From assembly GCA_032718475.1 (NCBI GenBank), contig JAUCBJ010002012.1, positions 1 through 35,642 on the forward strand: DNA of 35,642 nucleotides, written 5' to 3'. Each line of letters opens with the position of its first letter. Within the stretch, counting starts at the first letter, position 1. A model generated the notes under the pieces. That model was not told the DNA's origin. It searched no databases and worked only from the letters and a program-made list of their open reading frames with translations. Source of the DNA: Nemertoderma westbladi (Eukaryota; Xenacoelomorpha; Nemertodermatida; Nemertodermatidae). Shown piece after piece: positions 27,867-35,642 of this stretch. The position numbers and the translations under genes are program-made.

Positions 27867-28906
27867 GAAATAACTGAATAACTGAGTAACTAATGAAGGA
27901 TTGATACAAGAGTGTGTTAACAAGAAGAAGTACAAAGTGGTGATAACCAAAGGCAAACCAGCCCTTTATATACTAAATCTGGGACATAGAATCCACTAGA
28001 ACCTTCCAGAGCATTCCATGGCCTCACATTGGAGCAATAAGATATTCCATGCCCTATGATTGGCCCAACTCATCATTCCATGTGTTGTACGCACCTCATT
28101 GGTTTATCAATTTGTACCAAATGAAAATAAATTGCCCCAAAATGCAAATTTCCCGACTGGGATTCGAACTCGTAACCTATCTGTAATGCAACCAACGCCT
28201 TAAACAAATTACCACTACGCCACGAGATTAACTACGGGTTTTATGTGTACTAATATGAATAGGCATATTACATTACTGTAACTTAATCAAAATGCGTCGG
28301 ATTTTCGAAAGTTTTTACGTTAAACTACAAAATGCTATCTTATAGTGAAATAATTCATCAAAGGACCTACTAGACATTGTCGATCATGCAGGAATGAAAC
28401 ATGGTTTTCTGCATCTCAATTGCTTGGGAAGCAGATTTTATGGTTGAAGAACCGCCTGGGCGAGTTCCGATGGAGGGGTCTTAATAAAGATAGTCCATTT
28501 CATGGATTAATACAACTAATCAAGTACAATTACTAGACCCAAGTAACTTATTTTAATTTATGCTAATATTGTAATATGAATGAATGTGATGCGTATATTA
28601 TCCACATGGATAGTGATGGTGAAACTCGCACAAAGTACAATAATTATTGATTATTAATGATGATACATATTTAAATAATTAATTAATCTAGATCCAGTAA
28701 GTGATATGCCAGGCGTAGTGGTGTTGGATATGTATGGGTGGCGGCATGGATATACAACATATTTGTTAATATTGTAATATGAAATCATAATAATATAAAG
28801 TTCTATGTGAATATTGTTCTAGAACGTAATAATATTGTCAATAAAAACGATTAAAAATATTTCAAAAATGGAGATAGCTATCACAGTAATACCAAAAAAT
28901 TTTACT
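27867..28906. other. Non-coding AT-rich stretch with one tRNA-like segment
   Basis: No gene is recognised. Between 27960 and 28100 there are repeated CATTCCATG-type phrases and an AGAACCTTCCAGAGCATTCC segment that resembles a heat-shock element (GAANNTTC spacing), of uncertain meaning. Confidence 0.5.
28153..28228 (-). repeat. tRNA-derived SINE-like head
   Basis: On the minus strand GTGGCGTAGTGGTAA (A box) and GAGTTCGAATCCC (B box) are spaced as in a tRNA gene. The anticodon-region pairing is poor, so a SINE head or tRNA pseudogene is more likely than a working tRNA. Confidence 0.6.
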
Positions 28907-29346
28907 AAAAAACCAAAATATTTTATTTGCAGTTTTTGCGTATTCTAGAATATTTTAGAAATTGCAATTTAGCTAAATTCATTTTCAACACAACTAAAAC
29001 TGCTACCAACCATAAAAAACACTAGCTATGTAAAATACAAAACAAGTTACGTAATAGTATTTTTTGATTTTATGAATAAATGTACCGCTGGGTGCCGCCA
29101 TAGAAAATACTAGCTATATCAATTTCAATAAATAAGACTAATCACCAATAAAGTGTGTGTGTAAACCAAGTTAAATTACGAGGCAGTAGGCAATATATAA
29201 ACGAAGCGGTTAACGAAACGGCGGCGGTGAACAATAAATAAAACAAACGAGCATAGGCGTAGGCCTAGATTTTTAAAAGATTTGCAAAATATGGGTAAAC
29301 AAATCTTTCATATCATAGCTAAGTATACTGCAATTACAGTACATTC
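28907..29346 (+). repeat. 430-bp dispersed repeat, copy 2
   Basis: Same orientation and full-length match to 20415-20845, with an extra GGCGGTGAACAATAAATAAA-like insertion near 29222. The two copies lie 8.5 kb apart and flank the non-LTR and Helitron-like elements. Clear terminal motifs and target duplications are not visible. Confidence 0.9.
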
Positions 29347-31689
29347 AGATCTAAACGTATACAGATATACGTAGTTGTTTATCTCTGTTCTAGAACACTT
29401 AATTTAATTACTCCAGTAACAAACGTTTATAATTTAATGTAATTTTTGGAACAGGTTGACTAATTTGTACTTGTATTTTATGCTGTAAAAAAAATTACCC
29501 AAGGTATCCCAACTGGCACCCCGTGAATATTTACATTATTATTATCAGGGAAGACATTGAGAAAATAAAATTGCGTGATGACCCAAGTTCACGGTCCTCC
29601 CTTGAGCTCTATTGAGCGTCTACTGGACTATAGGGAATCACCTAAGAATCGGATCCGGAACAAGTGGATTATATACTATATAGTGTATACGCCCATCACA
29701 TTCGACATTTTTGGTTATTATTGTTAATTTGCTTTGGTGCTAAACTATTATATAATAAAGGGAAGATTGTTTGACAGAGTAGTAATTTATGTAATTTTAG
29801 TCTGATAGGCCAAACACATTTCTGCATTTTTTGTTGTTTTTTTGGTAATTCTGTATTTTCACTGTAGAATTTATATTTGGGTTGAGTGAGTAGGTGTAGG
29901 CTGTTTTTAGTTATCTGTTTTTAGTTATTTGTTTATTATTAACCCTGATGAAGGATATGAAATATATTCGAAAATTTGGGAAATTAACAACATTTTTTAT
30001 CGAGAAGTTTATCCTCAGTGGCGAACTCATTTCAATTATATATATTATATAAATTATATATATATCGTAAATTGGAACACAGGTACATACTATACTGTAC
30101 AGTAGAATCCACTCTAATCTACTTTGCTAAGGTACTTATGCACTTTATTTGTACTATCCCTTACGGTATCGATTTATGAATACGGGTACAATAAAATAAG
30201 ATGCACAGTACAGTAGAAAGGAGCTAAACTGGAAATAACAAATATAGTTACCGTAGAAACATCACCTAAATGTTATAATCGCTGAAATTTGTAATATTTA
30301 ATAATTACGTTAACACACAAACATGTCAGGTTAGGAAATAAATATCAGCCCAATTTAGATTCATAACCTTGTCTAAAGTTACAGAAAGGCCACGCTAATA
30401 AAATAAACATAATTTAACTAACTTTGGTGCATATTTTGTAACTAATGGTAAAATTAAAGACGTTTGAAATCGCAACACTAAACTTGAATGCCGTCTCCAT
30501 AGCAACAGGATCCAAAAATCAGACAAAAAAGATTGTCATTATTTCGTAAATGAACTATATTGACTTTGTAGAAGATTTCAATCCATTATGACATGCTGTT
30601 TGCAGTTGCTATGCTTTAAATGAGAATTACGTGGTCCTTAGCAACTAGGTCGTTATTTCAAAATGCCCAAAGTCAAAAATGTTATAATCGCCATTTCCTC
30701 ATTAAGTGGGACCTATAGAACTCAAAACATCAAAAAAATTGAATCCGTCCAAAAAGTTTCGGTATACCATTGTGGCTGCCGGACTATTATAACAAGTTAA
30801 ATATAATAAAATTGATACTTTTAAAATTTCTATTTTTTTTTATTTTGCAGGTTGAAATCCCGTCTCGGAAGAAGAACCAACTCAATTTCAACTGATATAT
30901 TATCTTACCAGTAGGACTACATCTACAGTATAATATTTGTTTTATGGTTGTTGGGTGGGAGTAAAGTAACTATTGGTGGTGGTGAATATTTAAAATAATA
31001 TTTAACGATTTATTGTTTAGACATATTAAACTTAACTACCGGTAGCACAGGAGTTTCCCGGTGATTCTCCAGGAATTTTCCAGGAATTTCCGCTTTTTAG
31101 TACATACCAAATTGCAAGGCTGTAACAGTGTAAATAACATTACTGGACAGACTGTGGAACAATAACACATGAAACCAGAAAATAGTTTTGTAAAAATGTA
31201 AAATCCAAATGTTGCATCATAACCATTTTATCAAATGGTATAATATGATAAATGGTAAAAATCAAATGGTAACTTTGTTCTCTGAGAAAAGAGCATTCGA
31301 ATGAGCCTAAAACGAACATCGTATGAGATATTATACATTTTGAAGATCTCAGATGACCGTTAAGTCTATTCCGCGTAATCCCGCAAAGACCGCAGAGTTG
31401 CTTATTTGAGTCCCATCATTGTACCGCAGACTAGAAGTTGTCTTTTAGACTCTGACCAGTAGTAGGTCCAATAATCATACAAAAATACCTTCTCAATTAA
31501 AATTTTGTGCTCTTATTTCGCCCCTAAGACCTGAATAAATTTGAGCCAAATTTATTTTTTTTATCTAAAATCTATTTTTTTTTACACAATAATGTCGTAA
31601 TAAGTGGAACTACATTCTTTACATTTTCATCTCTAGGGGTTTTCCTGGTCGCTGATTTAAATTCTGATGTCAGTTTTTGCGACTGACCA
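29347..31689. other. Long AT-rich stretch without recognised gene
   Basis: No coding block, tRNA or repeat with another copy in the window was found. An AT microsatellite lies at about 30035-30065. Short Pol II-like motifs are too common in such AT-rich DNA to interpret. Confidence 0.55.
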
Positions 31690-31877
31690 ACTCTAGGATA
31701 TCTATGTCTGTGCGTATGTCTGTTTGTCTATAGTCACGTCGTTTGGTAGAATATAATATAGTCCCTGTTCTATCCCATCACCTGTTATAGGGTTTTGAAT
31801 AAGAACTTCGTTTCCAGGTTCTAGCTTTGTAAGTGGTTTGCTACGAACAGTTTGGTTATAAATGGTTCTAGAAAGTT

Positions 31878-32171
31878 TCATTTCCCGAAGTTCGATATCG
31901 TTAGCCTCTTTAGCTTTCGTTTGCCATTCAACATATTGAATGAATAGTGGGCTGGAACAAGATAACGTAATGGGTGACCGTATACGATTGAGGATGGTGA
32001 CCGTCCTTCTATGCGAGGTGTGTTACGTAGTTCCAATAGACCATTCAGGAAGTCATCTGATTCTATATTTTCTTCTGCTTTTGCTACAAGATGTTTTAAA
32101 GTTTTTACTGTCACTTCTGCTAGTCCATTAGATTGGAATATGGACTTAAAAGGGCCCCATGGACTAAACAC
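31878..32171 (-). pseudogene. Gypsy integrase core fragment
   Basis: This 97-codon open piece contains QSNGLAEVTVKTLKHLV (with the catalytic Glu of the DDE triad in GLAEV), LLELRNTPR and SIVYGHPLRYLVPAH, all hallmarks of the end of the Gypsy integrase core. It is the longest clean stretch of this pol remnant. Confidence 0.85.
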
Positions 32172-32517
32172 CCCACTGTTTCAGAAAATCTTGTAACACT
32201 TTTGCAGAGTATTGGGGACCCCCATCGTATCTCAGGGGATAGGGATGCCAGTCTGAACGAAGTATTTTCGTATGACTGCGATAACCTGTTTTGATGTAGG
32301 TTTGTATCACCAACTATGAATAAATGGAAATCCGGAAAATTTGTCCACATAAGCAAGATATGAATGAGTTCCATATACTGTACAAATAAATCACTTGATA
32401 CCGATTCAAACATTCGAGTGGGTTGGACATCAGATATCATTGGTTCTTTGCAATTACTTGAGAGGCGAGTTTGACATTTTTGGCTGCATCATACAACATA
32501 CATACAAGCAATATACA

Positions 32518-33065
32518 TGTGACGGGATCCCTGAGTTGGCTAGGGAATCCCGACCGGGTTTTGTCTTTGTTCAATACGCGTCGTCGCGTCCGCTTACTGT
32601 GACTGAATGCCTGAAGGCCGAAGGCCGGTTATAATAAAAGTGTTAATGTTGTTAATCTCTCATAAGTATATAAGTACCGGAAGTAATCAGCACAACAGTA
32701 ATAACAATGATAGCAGACAACGACGGCGGTTGAAAACCGTCCGACTTCTGCTCACCCAATATACCAACTAAAGTACAATTGACAGAGTAACGGTTAAACA
32801 TGGGACACATTAATTACCTAGGTGTGGCCAACCAGTAATTGGACACAAGCTGACCCTCCATTGGTTGATCTATGTTCCATGTTCCTATGTTAGCTTCTAC
32901 CCTGAGCTGTGTGCTGGCATCTCTCCCTGTGGCTGGCACTGTATATTGCTAGGTGCCAATTGTTAGGTGACATTATATTTGTAATGTCACCTAATCAACC
33001 ATAATTGTTAAAAGCCACTCTCCCCACTTTCCGCTGGTCGGTGCAGCAAATTTGATACGCTAACA
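32518..33065 (+). mobile_element. Solo LTR, 548 bp, with ATACA target duplication
   Basis: It starts TGTGACGGGATCC and ends GCTAACA, flanked by ATACA on both sides (32513-32517 and 33066-33070). Removing it rejoins the integrase zinc-binding region of the Gypsy remnant. A TATATAAG box near 32667 suggests plus-strand orientation. The start can fold as CGGGAT-C-CCCT, loop, AGGGAATCCCG. It belongs to the same LTR family as 14828-15492. Confidence 0.9.
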
Positions 33066-33178
33066 ATACAACTTCTATTGCTCGACATTTCATTCGTTCC
33101 AAGCCTTGGTGTGAGTCATGTAACTTCCTGAGTATATCTTTTTGCTTTGTGGTATGATAAGTCGTCTACCATGCAGAA

Positions 33179-33421
33179 CTATACCGTGGTGAGTTCATCC
33201 CAGATTTTTTTGAACATCTGAACATATTGTGATGTTACATCGGGATTTGTGAATCCAGATTCTATTGATTTTACCAAATTCACATAGTTATTATCCGCCT
33301 TTGCTACAGTTCGTAGTTCCGTGATAATTGGGTCTTGTAAGTCGGATTTGAGTATCTCATTATCGCTATTCTCGGATAAAAGATGTATGTCAGCTATGCG
33401 TGTTACAGTTTTCACACTCAC
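33179..33421 (-). pseudogene. Gypsy pol spacer between RNase H and integrase
   Basis: 80 codons (IADIHLLSENSDNEILK, then DPIITELRTVAKAD, IWDELTTV) match the region that joins RNase H and the integrase zinc finger in Gypsy elements. A stop at 33422-33424 separates it from the upstream RNase H end, which reads in the same direction. Confidence 0.75.
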
Positions 33422-33720
33422 TTAAGTGGCTGAATCATCAATCTCTTCTTTTTTAAGAGCATTCACCGGTTCTCTTGCCAGTGCATCGGGTATGTTGTGC
33501 AAGCTACCTTTTTGCCACTTCACTTGTGAATTGATATGTACTGAGTTTCATTTTGTAGTTTTGTAAGCAGACGTTATCGATCATATCAAGGGTATACGTG
33601 TTGAATATTGTTACTAAAGATTTATGGTCTGTGACGTCATTATCATAATCATGGTCTGAATATAGCATGGCACACAGATGGTTATGATAAACTTAAGTAA
33701 TTCGGTTTCCCTATCCGTGG

Positions 33721-34062
33721 ATGCATCGATGGTTGGTAGTAGAAACAAAAAAATATTTCTTTCATTTCGAGCACAAGTAATAAACAGGATATATAATCAA
33801 AACAAAAGAAAGTTGTGTAAAATTATCAAATAAGGTTTTGTTTCATTCGTTGTGTAAAAACAAAAAATAAATTCAAATTTAATCTGATTCCTGCCGATGA
33901 TTAATTACTCCGCGTACTAAATGTTGTCAATATGGACAGCGCATTGGTCATAGTGAGTCAAAATTTGTCATACATTTCGACAATTGGAACACGAATTTGC
34001 AAACTGCACGTATTCGCTTGAGGCAAACCCCGATAATGTTCATCAACGTCACTTTATTTCAT
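33721..34062. other. AT-rich spacer
   Basis: No gene, tRNA or repeat with another copy was recognised. The expected upstream part of the Gypsy pol (RT) is not present here. Confidence 0.55.
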
Positions 34063-35275
34063 AGGGTGAGTGAGGGAGACTTGACTTTAGGGGAGACTTA
34101 ATTTTTTTTAATAACTCAAAAACTATTGTAAATTATTTAACAATACCACACAAAAATGTGTAAAATACATCTTGGCTACACCCGCTCAAAAATGTTTTAT
34201 TACATTTTGGTTATTTTGTGTTTTATTGTCAATAAAAGTTTTCTGGGTTCAAAAGTAAATCTTTACCCTTTACAACGAATGAAAATTCGCATCCTTATTT
34301 TACTGTATGTTAATTGTAATTCACAACATGTGTTGACTAATTATTGCACCATCCTGCCATATATTGTTTTCCAGTTTTGGTTCAGCCGTTTTGAAATTAT
34401 ATCAATTAATAGAAAAAAAAGCCCATGTGGGGAGACTTGACGTCCGAGTGTGAGGGAGACTTGAACCCGCCAATGCTTACGTCTACCTAGAGATACACCC
34501 ACGTAGAGAACCATTACACCAGGCCACTCCAACTAGTTGATTGACACTTACACCGACGCAGCCATCAATGGATGGCTATCCTTCATGCAGTAGGAATAGG
34601 CCCTCTCTAGCTTGACTAAACCAAACCCAGCCAAGCCAACCAACAACTCTTCCTTCCCTCTTTGTAATGTCCGCCAACTTGGTGATTGACAACTTAAACA
34701 AGATACCGCTACGTCAGGTAGCGGCACACATCAATAGAATTACAGGAAAACAATTAAAATGCTCCTAGATTGAAAATTTTACAAGATGTTTATTATTAAA
34801 AAGTACCTTTCCGCGTTAAATCTTATTGCGGTTTTAATTAACTATTATTTATTTATTTCTTGTTAGGAGAACCATGTGAATGACCACCTAAATTTGTACA
34901 AAATTTGGGATAATAATTTGACAAATTAATAATCGTATTTTTTTTATTTTTGCTGCTCTACTATAAAATAGACATGTTGAACATGTAATTATTACACTTC
35001 TTCTGCATTTTTGAACGAATTTACAAGCATGTGAGGTGGGGTTCAAGTCTCCCACCCTAGGTGTCAAATCTTCCCCCATTGAGGGAGACTTGACGCTTTT
35101 TTGAAAATACGAATAATTGGTTTAATTAAAAAGTTTAAGAGTTGAAATTCCCAAACTCTCACATAATGATAGCAATCATAAATGTAAGTTAAAAGTTAAA
35201 ACGGCATTGAAAAATTCATTTATCTGTTCTTTAGAGCGATTATAACTTTTGGGGTTCAAGTCTCTCTCACTCACA
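34063..35275. repeat. Segment with short inverted ends and repeated GGGAGACTTGA motif
   Basis: The left end GTGAGTGAGGGAGACTTGA (about 34065-34085) is nearly the reverse complement of the right end TTCAAGTCTCTCTCACTCAC (about 35252-35271). GGGAGACTTGA-like motifs also occur at 34096, 34432, 34452 and 35082, and inverted at 35042. No target duplication was found. It could be a non-autonomous TIR element of about 1.2 kb or a SINE-associated composite. Confidence 0.45.
34452..34535 (-). repeat. tRNA-derived SINE-like head
   Basis: On the minus strand GTGGCCTGGTGTAATGGTT (A box region) and GGGTTCAAGTC (B box) occur about 45 bp apart, as in a tRNA gene or SINE head. The B box is part of the GGGAGACTTGA motif that is repeated around it, which suggests that the surrounding motifs derive from SINE ends. 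Confidence 0.55.
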
Positions 35276-35642
35276 CTACAGTAATAATAAATAAATAATG
35301 TTTATTTTTAAATTATTACTTTTTCGCTCGAATATACCCCAAAATCGGGAGAAAAAGTTTCACTTTTTTCCTTAGGGAAAAAAAGTATCACATAGGATTG
35401 ATTGCATTGACTTTTCTTTTCTCCCGGCGAAAAAAGTAATCTTAAATATTTTTGGTGGAATTTCTTAAATTTTATTACATATTGAAATAACATCGACGTA
35501 GAAAAGGTTTGGAAGTAATTTGAGCAAAATCCATTCTCAAACTCAACAGTTATGATTGGAAACTTTAGTGTCTCTCTTTAATCGCTCTATCTATTATTAA
35601 CTCTATTAGTACCGGTCTATAAAATGTTGTACAAATACCGGG
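35276..35642. other. AT-rich right end
   Basis: Nothing recognisable apart from a TTTTTC/GAAAAA-rich stretch around 35320-35440 with weak inverted symmetry (GGGAGAAAAAG and TTTTTCGCCGGGAG-type phrases). Confidence 0.5.

Larger units (their letters stand above)
31690..33720 (-). mobile_element. Ty3/Gypsy pol remnant (RNase H to integrase), interrupted
   Basis: Minus-strand blocks in several frames follow the Gypsy order. They are: an RNase H end (DRETELL, VTDHKSLVTIFNTYTLDMI near 33640-33590, WQKGSLHNIPDALAREPVN near 33500), a spacer (ILKSDLQDPIITELR, 33421-33179), the zinc-binding region around 33120-33080, the integrase core (FESVSSDLF near 32400, FQSNGLAEVTVKTLKHLV at about 32135, LLELRNTPR near 32035), and a C-terminal block (LEPGNEVLIQNP near 31820). 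Frameshifts occur near 33420, 33120, 32380 and 32170. RT, protease, gag and LTRs of this copy are absent. A solo LTR sits inside it. Confidence 0.85.

Noticed and set aside
27990-28025. Heat-shock element and promoter
   Set aside because: GAANNTTC-like spacing is present once in non-coding DNA, with no gene downstream to regulate.

Overview
This is a metazoan (most likely marine invertebrate) genomic window built almost entirely of transposable elements in layers. Most copies are broken. No bacterial features, rRNA genes or clear single-copy host genes are visible. The evidence is a BEL/Pao LTR retrotransposon, a Ty3/Gypsy pol remnant, a CR1/L2-type non-LTR retrotransposon, a Mutator-like transposase of the type common in invertebrates, tRNA-derived SINE-like sequences, GT-AG intron signals, and AT-rich spacers with long poly-C runs. 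The species cannot be named from the sequence.

Left third (1-12.2 kb, relatively GC-rich, all genes on the minus strand). A BEL/Pao polyprotein region runs from about 10474 down to 3748. In order it encodes a coiled-coil gag N-terminus, a DUF1759-like gag with zinc knuckles, an aspartic protease, reverse transcriptase, RNase H, an H2C2/DDE integrase and a DUF5641-like tail. At least two frameshifts and five in-frame stops break it. Downstream of pol on the same strand, after a 1.2 kb spacer with tandem repeats, a second long decayed frame (2529 to beyond base 1) encodes an RNase-D-like exonuclease-fold segment followed by zinc knuckles. Upstream of gag lies an array of about seven 100-bp units (11.2-11.93 kb) able to form hairpins. 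Three units carry a hammerhead-like CTGATGA core. A hairpin motif of this array also recurs once in gag and once in the downstream frame. No matching LTR pair is visible in the window.

Middle (12.2-20.4 kb). Short tandem and inverted repeats precede a Mutator-like transposase on the minus strand (16256 to 12838). It is split by a solo LTR with a perfect 5-bp target duplication (TTCTT) and by a 1264-bp GT-AG segment. Its DDE motif reads FVGTW, so the first catalytic Asp is missing. Next come two and a bit copies of a 412-bp direct repeat, each with a tRNA-like SINE head, ending in a perfect 67-bp inverted repeat. That repeat truncates a decayed, spliced, Cys-rich gene (20148 to 18216, minus).

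Right of centre (20.4-27.9 kb). A plus-strand CR1/L2-type element (about 20.85-25.35 kb) has a 23-copy decapeptide region in frame with its endonuclease, separated only by a UGA codon, then RT and an ACTAA-type 3' tail. Two diverged non-autonomous elements follow. Each ends in the same GC-rich hairpin plus CTAG-T, as Helitrons do.

Right end (27.9-35.6 kb). Mostly AT-rich non-coding DNA. It holds a second copy of a 430-bp repeat, two further tRNA-like segments, and a decayed Gypsy pol (about 33720-31690, minus) interrupted in the integrase zinc-binding region by a second solo LTR with a perfect ATACA duplication. A segment bounded by short inverted GTGAGTGAG-type ends closes the window. The genes do not form a pathway: each element encodes its own mobilisation machinery, and the nesting gives their relative ages.
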